DNA of 64,000 nucleotides, from NCBI RefSeq assembly GCF_040712315.1, contig NC_134016.1, positions 28,310,003 to 28,374,002 on the forward strand, in the 5' to 3' direction. Below, one piece after another: positions 36,701 to 52,140 of the stretch. Numbering within the stretch: the stretch's first letter is position 1; every line of letters begins with the position of its first letter. Made by a program: the position numbers and the translations under genes. This DNA comes from Castanea sativa (taxonomy: Eukaryota > Streptophyta > Magnoliopsida > Fagales > Fagaceae). Below the pieces are notes generated by a model. The model made no database searches and was not told the DNA's origin. It saw only the letters and a program-made list of their open reading frames with translations.

Positions 36701-38398
36701 TATGACAATTAAAACTTAGGTTAGTTAGTTTGGATTGGCAAGCACTCAGGTAATTTCCTTAATAGGAGATTTCTTCACTGATGTCGAAAAAAATCATCTA
36801 TACAGTTGTCTGATCCCATTGAAACCTAAATGCAATAGAAGTCATAAGAGGAAGCCATTTTTTCCTATTTTAGCACATGAACAAAGTTTCTCTCCAAACT
36901 AGTTTGGAGAGAAACTTTTCAAATTTCTCATATATTTCTTTTTTTGGTGTGAATTTTGAAAATTTAACCGTTGAATTTTATGTTCCTCATGTTCTTAACA
37001 TGCATATCAAATTTCGTTCAAATTGGATATTATTTACTATTTAATCAATTAACTTATTTTTTATATACAACTTTAGATTAGAAAAACTTGAAATTATAAC
37101 ATTTATTTGATGGCATAGCAATTGATCTTTGATTTTCTTGAAATTTTGTAAGAATTAAGGATGTAATAAAAACATACAATCTAATGGTTGGATTTTATAA
37201 ATTTACACTCAATATAAATATATATGATGAGTTTGTAGGGCTTCTCTCCAAACTAGTTTGGAGAGAAACTTTGTTCTTAGCACATGGCCTCAATATGGAG
37301 CTATCCAAGTAATAAAGAACACCTAAGGAGATCCACCACCCTGACTAGAAGGTACGTGCTGAGGGAACCATACTACATCGGAGGCACATGGCTTCAGCTT
37401 TATGTCTGCTTGGGATAGGTTAAAGAAAAGCTACAATAGTGTGTCATCCTAACATTAATGGCATCATTCTCTCTCTTTTTTTATTTTATTTATTTATTTT
37501 ATGATATGGAACCTCACCAAGGCAGGACCCTTTGGATCCACTCTTGGGAAGTAATCCACTGATACATGACCCCATCGGCTAGAACAGTGTATCAGGAAAT
37601 TTAGGGAAACTCCTAGTGGTTATTGAAGTTTGAGGACGCTGAGAAGATGTTGGTTGAGTTAAAAGATTTGTGCCTACGTAGTCTTTTTTATTGGTCTCAG
37701 TGCTGGGGGTTTTACGGATTGTTCCTCTCTTATAGAGTTCATTTCTTCTCTTATAATAGCCTCTTGATTTATTTTCTATTGGTTTTTTGTTTTTGCTTTT
37801 CTGTGTTCATCATCATGAACACCTTGTATTTTTCTTTTCCTTTGTTTCATCAATAATATTACTTTTATTACTGATAAAAAAAGAAGAAGAAAAAGTATCG
37901 AACCCAAGATGTCTGTGTCTACAGTTCATCCCAAGCCTCCAATCAATAGGGATGGCTGTTGGGATATTTTTAGAACTATTACCAATCCAGCCAAGTCTGT
38001 AACATTCAATCTTGATGCCTCTTCTCCTTTAATTTCTTAAGGCACAGTTTGGATTGTGAAAGAAGCTAGTGGAAGGGAAGTCGCTAAATTTCTTCAAATC
38101 CAAGTTTCTTTTCTTGACTTCTTTCTTTGCGGAATCTGATTGGAGGATTATATTTACTAGAATTATTAACTAGAAATAAGAAGGCATATATTTTTACTTT
38201 CAAAGAAGAAAAGGCAGGCCAGCTTGTTTAAAATAAGTGTAGTGGAAATTTTAGAGATTTGTGATTCAGGCTTGCAAGGAGAGGAAAGACCAACATGGAA
38301 GTTTCCCTACGGCCCTCGCTCCCCTCTTCCTCTGTTTTTTACTTTGAAATTTGGGAAAATTTGACAAGCAATTTTTGAGCAAAGACAGGGAAGAACCT

Positions 38399-38432
<34 letters not shown>

Positions 38433-38719
38433 GCTTGTAACAATTGAATTGCCTGGTCATGTTTTTAAGGAGAACTAGGGTTCAAATCCTCCCATCCCTC
38501 TTGTTGAGCAATTGAATATTAAAAAAAATAAAAAAGGCTGGTAGTTCAAGTGTCTTGGCCTTGTGCAATAACAAACAATAAAGCTTGCCAATGTGAGCGT
38601 TCCATATGTATTTTATATGAAATACCTGGAGATGCTTGAATAAAGTATCAAATGGATATTTATTTGAGTTGATTTTTCTGCAGGAGTTGCTGAGGAAGGA
38701 AGGTGAATCCACAACATGA
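21756..38719 (+). CDS. 2OG/Fe(II) dioxygenase, PKHD-type hydroxylase
   Basis: Nine exons: 21756-22082, 23053-23100, 23520-23696, 23814-23964, 24071-24157, 24535-24659, 32346-32464, 36483-36594, 38684-38719. All introns are GT-AG, the frame holds throughout, and the product is 393 residues. It matches the plant family annotated as PKHD-type hydroxylase At1g22950. Iron ligands are H266 and D268 ([12 protein letters not shown]) and H326 ([17 protein letters not shown]); R336 should bind 2-oxoglutarate. [13 protein letters not shown] is the conserved strand between them. The N-terminus is low-complexity (Gly/Ser/Val); the C-terminus is a basic tail ([12 protein letters not shown]). No signal peptide or membrane segment is seen, so it is probably nuclear or cytosolic. 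The substrate is unknown; prolyl or lysyl hydroxylation is inferred from the family. Introns 6, 7 and 8 are 7.7, 4.0 and 2.1 kb, swollen by transposons. Confidence 0.92.
22485..22696. mobile_element. Small Mutator-type MITE in intron 1
   Basis: Inverted ends GGAAAAAGTTTACTTCCCAA and (complement) GGGCAAAGTTTTCCATCAAA continue into TTGGTTTGGAGGAATCT and CCAGTTTGGAGGAATCT. Flanking nonamers GTTTATTTA and CTTCATTTA match 7 of 9. Related to the element at 36879-37276 in intron 8 of the same gene. Confidence 0.6.
24929..25343 (+). repeat. Tandem duplication of about 205 bp in intron 6
   Basis: Two adjacent units (about 24929-25137 and 25139-25343) share TTTACT.AAATCCTTGAATTC, TTATTGGCACATGTT, CACTCAGCCAAATTGAAGAA and ATTTATAAATGTTGGTT in the same order. 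They differ by scattered substitutions and small indels, so the duplication is not recent. The LINE fragment at 25355 lies about 12 bp past the second unit. Confidence 0.8.
25355..27390 (-). mobile_element. L1-type LINE, 5'-truncated, intron 6
   Basis: Minus-strand remnant of a non-LTR retrotransposon. From the truncated 5' side: [14 protein letters not shown], a [19 protein letters not shown] stretch, the catalytic [11 protein letters not shown] of reverse transcriptase (about 27040-27015), [14 protein letters not shown], and a C-terminal zf-RVT region ([20 protein letters not shown]). It ends in a poly(A) run (T at 25355-25369). Stops and frameshifts break it, but ORFs of 127 and 197 residues survive, so it is fairly young. 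It is antisense to the host gene. Confidence 0.88.
27608..27963. mobile_element. Tourist-like MITE (PIF/Harbinger type)
   Basis: A 356-bp unit with inverted ends GGGCATGTTTGGTA and TACCAAACTTGCCC and a 3-bp TTA target duplication (27605-27607, 27964-27966), the pattern of PIF/Harbinger-mobilised MITEs. The interior has inverted repeats of AATAGTTATTC-type words. No coding capacity. Confidence 0.75.
28190..28637 (+). mobile_element. LINE 3' remnant (sense), intron 6
   Basis: Sense-strand fragments such as FGIHWVM.ESVA and an [19 protein letters not shown] stretch in shifted frames correspond to the region just after the zf-RVT motif of L1-type LINEs (compare [18 protein letters not shown] in the LINE at 25355-27390). 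It ends with an A-run at 28631-28637. Decayed. Confidence 0.6.
28645..29500 (+). mobile_element. Second sense LINE 3' remnant, intron 6
   Basis: Contains [17 protein letters not shown] (about 28880-28935), the zf-RVT signature, then a 3' UTR with TGTTCATCATCATG and a poly(A) run at 29491-29500. The same 3' UTR words recur at 37805-37885, so both belong to one LINE subfamily. A run of 14 G lies at 28866-28879. Confidence 0.65.
29501..30209. other. Intron 6 sequence, nothing recognised
   Basis: Pyrimidine-rich stretches and short ORFs on either strand, with no transposon ends or protein motifs. Confidence 0.4.
30210..30346. repeat. Short inverted-end repeat (CTAGGAAGCACGG)
   Basis: Starts GCTAGGAAGCACGGACGCTT and ends GGTGCTTCCTAG, so the ends are inverted. 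A truncated relative begins CTAGGAAGTATAAACACTTC at 33684. Probably a small DNA transposon remnant. The GC-rich stretch 30350-30500 that follows (CCCAACC, GGCC words) may belong to an adjoining hAT-like piece. Confidence 0.45.
30510..32345. other. Intron 6 right part, nothing recognised
   Basis: No ORF, transposon end or RNA gene could be supported. It ends at the AG preceding exon 7. Confidence 0.4.
32542..32868. mobile_element. Tourist-like MITE in intron 7
   Basis: A 327-bp unit with ends CGCTCCGTTTGTTTCGATG and (complement) CGCTCTGTTTGTTTCAACAATG, flanked by TTA (32539-32541 and 32869-32871). Internal GGAAAAC words are inverted between the halves. Same superfamily as 27608-27963 but with different terminal sequence. 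Confidence 0.75.
33350..33700. repeat. Degenerate CCACCAC / CCCAAA low-complexity repeat
   Basis: Irregular direct repeats of words such as CCACCACTA.TGA.CA and ACGGC.AAAACCC, ending in the truncated CTAGGAAGTATAAACACTTC unit at 33684. The ORF on the minus strand here is a product of the repeats. Confidence 0.5.
34283..34308. repeat. (CT)n microsatellite
   Basis: TCTCTC run of about 13 units inside intron 7. Confidence 0.85.
34538..36038 (-). mobile_element. L1-type LINE, 5'-truncated with TSD, intron 7
   Basis: Flanked by an exact 12-bp target duplication CTACATTCCTAT (34526-34537 and 36039-36050). The minus strand encodes the downstream part of the reverse transcriptase [22 protein letters not shown] at the truncation, [19 protein letters not shown], and the zf-RVT segment [20 protein letters not shown], ending in a poly(A) tract (T-run at 34538). 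Length 1501 bp. Few stops, so relatively recent; antisense to the host gene. Confidence 0.9.
36051..36482. other. Intron 7 tail
   Basis: Contains a T-run followed by a G-run (about 36059-36080) and otherwise ordinary intron sequence up to the acceptor before exon 8. Confidence 0.4.
36879..37276. mobile_element. Mutator-type MITE with palindromic ends, intron 8
   Basis: A 398-bp unit between exact 9-bp duplications TTAGCACAT (36870-36878, 37277-37285). Each terminus carries GAACAAAG or its complement, and both ends contain the palindrome CTCCAAACTAGTTTGGAG. No coding capacity. Related to the element at 22485-22696. Confidence 0.85.
37621..37885 (+). mobile_element. LINE 3' end fragment (sense), intron 8
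   Basis: Sense reading [24 protein letters not shown] matches the C-terminal end of L1-type LINE ORF2. The 3' UTR (TGTTCATCATCATGAACACC...) ends with A-rich sequence near 37876. Its UTR matches that of 28645-29500. Only about 265 bp remain. Confidence 0.7.
38402..38428. repeat. (AT)n microsatellite
   Basis: TATATA run of about 13 units directly before a SINE-like fragment. Confidence 0.85.
38430..38540 (+). repeat. SINE-like fragment in intron 8
   Basis: AAGGCTTGTAACAATTG at the head, a box B-like GGGTTCAAATCC near 38480, and an A-rich tail at 38519-38537. No secure target duplication. Confidence 0.5.
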
Positions 38720-39230
38720 GCTGCTGCAATTGTAATTTTTGCTGTTAGTTGTAACATTATGTAGTTCTAATGCTAGTTTAGATACCATAGCATTAATGTG
38801 CATTTGGGTCTGCCTTTTTTCTTTTGTTTTTCATCTAAGGGGTGTTTGTACAAATTATGTGAAGGAAATGAAATTTCCATGTAGGAAGCATGCAAGAAAC
38901 TTTTGTAAAAATCTCAAGTGTTAATCTAAATCCCTTGAGGTCCAAATATTGTATTTAGATGAATCTAGGGTAGGGTGTTTCAAACCACAGTATCGTAGTC
39001 AATAATAATCAACTCATTATTGATTAGTCTGTCATTTGGTGTTATATTTTAATTATTTGGATTAACTTAAATGGATCTTTCTTTCCAAGCTCCACTTGTT
39101 GCATTGCCCTATTGCTCGGGTGTTTTGGTCTTTTGCATTTACGGCGTTTGGATTTCTTTGGGTTATGCTAGATTAGGTAATGAAGAGGTGTTTGGGCATC
39201 ACCGTAATAGGGTTGTGTGGCAAACACATT
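38720..39230. other. 3' flank of dioxygenase gene
   Basis: The 3' untranslated region should begin at 38720. No canonical AATAAA signal was seen in the next 250 bases. Nothing else was recognised. Confidence 0.35.
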
Positions 39231-39236
39231 GTATTA

Positions 39237-39760
39237 GGGCTGTAATCGATTGGTTTTGGTTGGTGTGAAGGCTCCATGCTTTCTTGAATCGATACCCTTG
39301 GTTTTGCCAAATTCAAAATTGATACCGACCGGGACAAAAATGAAACCGCAAGACACCGAAACATGAAAACAACGATAGGTGCAATTGGTTTTTTCGGTTT
39401 CCTTATCTCATCTATTTCTAAGAAATCAAACAAAGAAAAAAAATAAAGAAATTAATCTAGAGAAAAGAAACAAAGAACAAACTCAAAATATAAACCTAGC
39501 AAACTAAATCCAAGCAAAAAGAGTGGTAGCACTTCTTCTAATCTCCAATGGCGTCTCATCTAAAAGATGAAGATGGTGGCTAAAGAAATGGGTAAGGGAT
39601 GAGTGAAGAGGGAGAGAGAGAGGGGAAGGGATAGCTGAAGAGAGGATAAGTGAAGGAAAAGTGGAAAACGATTGAGGGGAAATGGGGATGGGCGGTTGAA
39701 TGAGAAAGAAATGTTAGGGTTTTAGAAGTTTAATTTTAATAAAACCTAAAACAACGTTGT
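39237..39760. repeat. hAT-like terminal remnant
   Basis: TAGGGCTGTAATCGATTGG at 39237 has the TAGGGCT start seen in the hAT element at 4860. It is followed by GC-richer sequence with CGGTTT/ACCGAC words and a purine-rich leader (39590-39680) similar in style to 10080-10200. The other end was not found. Confidence 0.3.
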
Positions 39761-40310
39761 TTTGATAATAGAAACTTAAAAAAAAAAAAAATGGAAAAAG
39801 CTGTTTTGAAGGTTAGAATGTGGGACAACTTGAAAAACACGCCCCTTAACCACTAAGGTAACATACATTTACTAAATGTAATTTGCACCAATAATATATA
39901 TTGGTGAATTTTGGTTTGGTTTTGTTATTATTTTTTCTAGCTTTGAACTAATAAATGTATTTTTTATACAGTTTCTATTCAGATATTTGTATATGAAGAT
40001 ATTGAACATAACAAACTGTAATTGAGTTGAAAGATTTCATACACCTATTTCCATTCAATTTAAGAGATATATTTGACCAATTTATTATTTTATTTTGTTC
40101 TGTATTTAGTAGACTTTCACAGATAATAATTGTGAATTGATATTGTATATGTAGATCCGATAGTGATTTTTAAAATTATATACGTAATAGCAATGTAATG
40201 AGAAATTTAGCATAACCAATATTATGAAAATTATAAGAAAAAACTATTTTAGTATCTCCAAATGTACTGGTCAAACTATGTCCTATATGTTTAATAATTA
40301 AATATAATAT
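39761..40310. other. AT-rich intergenic, nothing recognised
   Basis: No ORF above background, no repeat end, no RNA gene. Confidence 0.4.
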
Positions 40311-40328
40311 CAATAGCACCACTACGAT

Positions 40329-40985
40329 AGATCCAACTTTTATAATATATTATAGATAGATAGATTGATGTGAACTTAAATACCATACTAAAGAAATGCA
40401 TTTATTTTATTCAAATTTTTTTTATGCCACTTGTCTAGTATTATAGCAAACATACCGACATGTATGAATAATTTTTTGACATGTAGCATTGTTTGTCCAT
40501 ATCATACCAATTAAATATAAAAGTTGGCATGTGTCATTCTAGTATGATTTGAAAAGGAATAAGTGTTATCGAATCCAACTTTTATAATATATTATAGATA
40601 CATAAATATAGATAGATGTGTTGGAGGCTATAATATAAATTGCTTTTTGTGCATCCACCAGTTGTGGGATCCAAATTTTATGATATATTATAGATAGATA
40701 AATAGATGTGAACTGAAATACCATACTAAACAAACACATTTATTTTATTCAAAATTTTTAATTATATTCCACTTGTCTAATATTGTGGCAAACATATTGA
40801 CATGTATGAATAATTTTTTGACACGTGGCATTATTTGTCCATATCATACCAATTAAATATAGGAAGTTGCCACGTGTTATTTTAATATAATTTGAAAAGG
40901 AATAAGTATCATCGTAGTATGCATCCACCAGTTTTAAGATCCAACTTTTATAATATATTATAGATAGATAAATAGATATAGATAG
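40329..40985 (+). repeat. Duplicated module with TATAGATAGATA blocks and G-boxes
   Basis: A block reading ATCCAACTTTTATAATATAT then TATAGATAGATA occurs four times (about 40331, 40577, 40669, 40939). Between the first and second, and between the third and fourth, lies a homologous segment of about 200 bp (CACTTGTCTA.TATT..., CCATATCATACCAATTAAAT...). The second copy holds two CACGTG G-boxes (40822-40827, 40871-40876), mutated in the first copy. It lies about 1.5 kb upstream of the probable start of PAP transcription. Class of repeat unknown. Confidence 0.65.
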
Positions 40986-41004
40986 TTGGGTGGTATTTTT
41001 GTAA

Positions 41005-41050
<46 letters not shown>
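41005..41050. repeat. (TTA)n microsatellite
   Basis: TTA repeated about 15 times. Confidence 0.9.
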
Positions 41051-41780
41051 TGTTGTAATTTTTAGCCCTCTCACACACATTCACATTCTTTGTGTTGGAG
41101 AACTATTAGTTATGACAGTTGCTGGAGGTGGATTTGGGTTGGTTGCGTGGACATTGAGGCATGAAGGTAGATTTAGGTCTGGGGGTTGACGGATTTGGGC
41201 TGAGGCGGGGTGACAGAGTTGACAGTTGTAGAGGTTGAATTAGTGGCTAGGGAGTTGGGGGGTAATCACTAGTGGGCTGACTCGGTGGTTTGGGAGTGGA
41301 GGTTTGAGGCTGTTTTTATTATTAAATAGTAATTTTTTTAGCATGATGCAAAATTTTGGGTTGAAAACTAGTTTCAAAGCAATTGGAGAGTGAAAGAAAC
41401 AACCATGCTTTCGGCACAAACTAGCTATCAATTTTCTCATATTTTTATTTCTAATAAAAAAAAAAACCCCAATCATAATTAAAAGGTTTATTTGTCATTT
41501 AACAACGACATTAGCATGAAATATAGCCAGGAGAACTCAAATAGAAACACTAAAAAATATTAGGTATGAAAATAAAAAATTTTAAATTAGCATGAATTTT
41601 TAAGAGATCATGGTTGACTTTAATTTGAAATTTCGTAATAAAAAAAAATTGTAAGTTTGTAACTCAAATAGCACCTCTAATATTTCCAACTAATAAATAA
41701 TAAAAAAATAGGTAAATTACGTATTTGGTCCTTTAGACAGAAATTTTTGACGTGGCAAATAGTCAAAATAAAAAAAGATT
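41051..41780. other. Intergenic, nothing recognised
   Basis: A G-rich patch (41120-41300, GGTTTGGG, GAGGTTG words) followed by AT-rich sequence. No gene supported. Confidence 0.4.
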
Positions 41781-41784
41781 AAAA

Positions 41785-42121
41785 TACAAAACTCGCCCTC
41801 TAAATTTCTTTAGAATTCATTTTAATCTTCTAAGTTGCAAATTTATTCAATTAAGACGTTTACGTCAACTTTTGTTAAATTTTTTTTATAAAAAAATCTA
41901 GAAAATAATTTTTAATCCTTAATTGAATTTTTTTAATTAAAAAAATTTTAAGAAAAATTTTAAACAATTATAAAATTAACCGCAACATATAATAAAAGTT
42001 GATAGAAAACCTTAATTAAATAAACTTAAAAAGTTAAAGAACTGAAATAAACAAAAGTAAAATTATAGGACTAAAATGAATTTTGATAAAGCTTAAAATG
42101 TGAGTTTTGCATTTTAACCAT
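41785..42121. mobile_element. AT-rich MITE, probable Mutator type
   Basis: Ends GATTAAAATACAAAACTC and (complement) GGTTAAAATGCAAAACTCAC continue as inverted repeats for some 60 bp (ATTCATTTTA.TC words). Flanks ATAAAAAAA and ATAAAAAAT give an approximate 9-bp duplication, though low complexity weakens that evidence. Confidence 0.55.
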
Positions 42122-42339
42122 AAAAAATTAGTTTATTGTCAAGAGAAAACTAATTTTTTATATTGACCATTGGTTGCGTCAGTAATTTTCATCATAAATA
42201 TAATAATATAAACTAAATTAACATAATATTAAAAAATTAAAAGAATTAAATTGACATAATTAAAAGATTAAAATAAAACTTATAAAAAAGAAAAAAAGAA
42301 AAAAGAAAAAGGGATGTGCAGCGTTTCTTCTTTAAAAAT

Positions 42340-43227
42340 GGGTGCGTAGTTATTGATTGATGGTATCTTCTGACTCTTCTGGTGGTGGAGAGCAGTGGGT
42401 AAGTTAATAATACAACACGTACAACACAGCAAAAACACTTTTCTTTGTTACCCTTTGTTTTCTCTCTCTGATCTACATATCGCCACCGTTACAACCTCAC
42501 TGGATACACCTTTCCTTCCATCACCATCACCATCACACCAACTGTCTTTCTAACCAAAATATCTATCCTAATTCCTAAACCAACTCTCTCTAACTGTAAG
42601 CTCTCTCTCTCTCTCTTCTTTCTCTTCTCTTCTCTTCTAAATTTATATATCTTTATCCTTGCCCTTATTTTCTGCGTATTTATTTGTTTATTTCTCTTTT
42701 TTTTTTTGTGTGGGTCCCGATAGATTTGAGAGACTCGGTTGGTGATCGTGGCCGATGAACAATCAGAAAAGGAGAAGAGTTTTCGGCTTCTGATCGATCG
42801 CTTTCCTCAGAATCGTTGTATTTCGCTTTTGTATAATTGTTTTTTTTTTTTGGCTCATCTAGGGTTAGGGTTTTGCTTTCCAATATTGGCGTTGTACTCT
42901 GTTCTATAGTTTGCTTTGTTTTTATTTTTATTTATTTTTTATGGTTCCAATTTGTTTGTAGCTTTGGAAAATTTGTTTTTTCCACCCAGTACTGTAAAAT
43001 CAACGATTATTTCATTGTTCTATTTTTTTTTTCTTTTTAGAATTTTCAGTTGTTTCTGGTTTGAATTTTATTGGGAAAAAAAGAAGAGAGAAAAAAAATT
43101 CTGTAAAATAGTATAAATAATTTGCTCAGAATTCAGATCATCCCTATATTGTCAAAAAAAAGGAACAAAAAAAAAAAAAAAATCAAAATAATAAAATTTG
43201 TGGCAGTGTAAAATAAATTTATTATAA
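42340..43227 (+). promoter_or_regulatory. Promoter and 5' UTR of PAP gene, probable leader intron
   Basis: From about 42420 the sequence turns CT-rich (CTCTCTCTCT at 42600-42618), as in plant leaders. A consensus donor CT|GTAAG at 42596 and acceptor GGCAG| ending at 43206 predict a 5' UTR intron that leaves 21 nt before the ATG at 43228. No transcript evidence is available, so start site and intron are inferred. 42880-43200 is T-rich, as expected of a plant intron. Confidence 0.45.
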
Positions 43228-48917
<5,690 letters not shown>

Positions 48918-49670
48918 GGATGTTGAATGATGGTTGGAGCTAAAGCTGGCTTGAGATCATTGTTCAAACGTTTCATGTGTATATTAAGATTTTTTTTTTT
49001 CTCTTTTTGTAATATTTATCTTATAGGTAAAAATCTTGAGTTAGTGAAGCGACTTTTTACATTTATATTTACATAAAAATATCAATTGTTCCAGGGAGTG
49101 AAACGATTTTGTAAGCCTATTAGGCTGAGAAGTTTATGATATGCTGCCCAATACCATCCTGGAGCGTTGGATTTTATTAGTGTTAGACTTGGTTTGGGTC
49201 ATTTCTTGTCTGCCTTGTCTTATTTCATAGTGAGAGGTTCTTGTCCTGTGAAGAGCTTTGCTCACGTTTGATCTTGTAGCGTATGATCTGCTGCCCAATG
49301 TCAATTTCCGTAATATTTTAGTTATAAACAGAACTTGTTTAACACAACTTCGGGCCTTGGTAGTTCCTTGAATATACCCACTTCTGTAGAGGGAGGGTTT
49401 GGGCATAGATTAATAGGGTTTGGATGTAAAACCCTTGTGGTTGAAATGAGTTTTGATATCATCAGTTATTTTTATTTTGGTTCAAAGAAAAGACCAATAC
49501 AACCAACAAACACAATGCCCAACACACGACTGAAGAAAGTAACTCAGCTAACCTTAGCAGCCCTGTCTGCCGCAGGAAACTCCTGAGGATGCAGCACTTC
49601 AAATCTGCTTCTAAAGCCTTTGCAACTCAACCAAAAACTGTTCTCGAAGTCTTGGAGGTTCTCTTCATCA
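48918..49670 (+). other. 3' UTR and downstream flank of PAP
   Basis: The 3' UTR begins after the TAG at 48915-48917. A T-run with TTTTTGTAATATT near 48990-49020 is compatible with plant 3'-end signals. No AATAAA was seen. The rest is unassigned; TGCTGCCCAAT occurs twice (49142, 49290). Confidence 0.35.
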
Positions 49671-50720
49671 TAGATGTGGCAAACAGTCTGGTTGGGTTCA
49701 AGTCGGTTTAAATGGGTTGCCAGTCGGGTTGGGTTGGTCCGTATTTTGCACATGATTTTTTTTTTTGAATTCAAAGAAAACATTTATTTGTCATTTGGAA
49801 AGTCACGAAATAAATTACTTGATATAAAATGCATTATTTTAAATTTTCCACTCATATCAAGAATGAGACTAATTAAACAAATTAATTCTTGTTCAGTACT
49901 TTTAAAATTATACAAATCCCAACATTACTAACTAAAACAAAATAGCACAAAGGATAAGTAAAATGAATACATAAGTTTCATTTCTATACAATATCAACAT
50001 TCCAAAACATAAAATAAAATTACAAATGCCTTATTGTATAACTAATTTGACAAAGTATAAAAACATATAAGAAATTTATAATCTTGAAAACTAATTTTAT
50101 AATTTATTATCAATTGTGGTTGGCACTCTCTTTCAATTTGAGAATATACATTAAAGTTTGATTGTTTACTTATTTATATATAGTCTCTTTTATGAATATT
50201 ATGTCAGCGTTATGCAATACACACTGTAGGAAATATCATAATTTATTTTGAAAAACTTTTTATTTTGGACATGAATTGTTAAAAAATGGGCCTAAGCATT
50301 CATAATGTATGCTAATTTCATTCATACTTTGGCTTCACTCATTTCACACTTACGAATATTTCTCATACATGCCTATAATTTTAAATATATGGTTTTAACT
50401 ATATTGTAACCAGATTATCTTGACATGTATTTTGTTATTTGATATCTAAAAATCTTTACTCATTACAGAATGTCTTAACCATTCATCTTTCAATTCATTT
50501 GTATGCAGTTATGCAAATGTCTCAATTGTTTTCTTAAAACTCACAACAAATAATTAAATTAATATTGTCTGAATTTTATTATTTTTATCCCAAAAAAGTT
50601 TTAAAAAATAGTTTGGGTTGCGGGTCAAGTTGCGGGTCACGAGTTAACTTATTTTCGCTTCGGGTCAAAAAATTCGAGTTCGGGTTGGGTTAGGAAATTC
50701 CAACCCATTTTGCATGTCTA
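49671..50720. mobile_element. Non-autonomous hAT element
   Basis: A 1050-bp unit with ends TAGATGTGGCAAAC and (complement) TAGACATGCAAAATGGG, and an 8-bp duplication matching 7 of 8 (CTTCATCA 49663-49670, CTTCATTA 50721-50728). Near each end are GGTTGGGTT/GGGTCAAG words typical of plant hAT subterminal regions; the centre is AT-rich with no transposase. It starts about 750 bp downstream of the PAP stop codon. Confidence 0.75.
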
Positions 50721-50728
50721 CTTCATTA

Positions 50729-51330
50729 CACCGAAAAATTCTCCCAACTTGGAGGATCTGCGGGGTCCACGACTGACTCCTACACACGTAAGGCATCATC
50801 TCCTTCAAATAAACGTGTTAATAGTTCTCCAAAGCCTTATCAACGACCAATCTTAACACCTGGGTCTCAATAACTCCAGCTATGTTTGTTGTAGCCCTTC
50901 TAATTCATTGACACCATTGCCATTAAGATTTAAGTGGAGTTGATTAAGCATAGAACCTCATCCCACAACTCCTCTTAGGGCAACACTAAAACTTGTATTA
51001 GATGCAAAATTGAATGGACACTTAGAGCTTCTTTAGATTGCTCATAACCTATATCTCAAAACTCATAACTCAAACTAAAAACCCATAACTCATATCTCTA
51101 TTCCCACTATAACTCAAATATCTCTTAAATTTGTGTTTGGATCCAAAACTGAGTTATATTTCTCACTCTTTAACTCCAATTTTTGGCAAAATGGTGGAGC
51201 CCACTCACTATCACTACGCAAAATGGCAATACCACTACCTGCTTGTGACATTCTCTCTCCTACTTTCATTTTTCTGCTTTGCCATGCCCATCACAAAACC
51301 CAGAAAGAGACCGAAACCCATTAGCCAAAA
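50729..51330. other. Intergenic, nothing recognised
   Basis: Repeated words such as AACTCATAACTCAAA (about 51060-51115) and no conserved ORF. Confidence 0.4.
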
Positions 51331-51339
51331 ATTGGTTTT

Positions 51340-52140
51340 TTTTTTCTTCAAAATAACACATATTTTCAAACTATTTTGTTAGTTAGCATCGTTTTCAAAT
51401 TATTTAGGAAACTAGCACCTTGAGGCTCACAAACTTGATTTCATTGTTGCAACTCGAGTCTCAAAATCAACCCCAAATCCATAAGTTCTAGTTCTATAGT
51501 TCATCAAAAACCAAACCAAAACATAACCCCATGAAGACCCAATCCACGAAGGAGGTTGTTTCCTAAAGAAGAAGAAGAATCTGACCAAACCCCACGAAGA
51601 CCCACGGTAGTTTTGACCTCAACACCAACCTCTTAGATTGGGTTTGTTGATCTTGGCACCGATGTCTATCTGATATTGTTGAATCAAACCAAGTGTCTCT
51701 CTAGTATCGCAAACAGACCAACCTCAAAAACACTAAAAACGAATCCAGAGACAAATCAAACCAGAAAACAAACCTTTGGTGCCGAGATCAACAAACCCAA
51801 GTCAATCTGGTGCTGAGATCGTCAAACCCAAGCTGCTCTAGTGCTGAGATCGTCAATCCCAAGCTGCTTCGGTGCTAAGATCGTCAAACCTGGTGCTTGA
51901 AGTTGCTTGTATTGCATTTTTGTTGCTAGGAGTTTCTAGGTTGTTGGGTTTTTGTTTTGGATCTGCTTTAGGGAACTTGAGTCTTGAAGACTCGAGTTCC
52001 ATGGAACTCGACTCTATCATACTTGATTTCTAAGAGCAAAATCAAATTTCTTAACTTGAGATGTTAGTTTCCTAAATAGTTTGGAAACGTTGCTAAGTAA
52101 CAAAATTGTTTGGGGATTGGTGTTAGTTTGCAATTTTTTC
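51340..52140. mobile_element. Diverged relative of the M1 MITE family
   Basis: Inverted ends: TTTTGTTAGTTAGCATCG then ATTATTTAGGAAACTAGCA (51377-51417) pair with the complement of 52045-52112 (TTTTGTTACTTAGCAACG, CTATTTAGGAAACTAACATC). The inner margins carry the same kind of motif as copies 3873 and 63263 (GAGTCTTGAAGACTCGAG near 51980; GAGATGTTAGT). Target duplication unclear; outer limits approximate. Confidence 0.6.

Noticed and set aside
39237..39760. Full hAT element starting TAGGGCTGTAATCG
   Set aside because: No matching right end or target duplication was found, so only a low-confidence remnant was listed.
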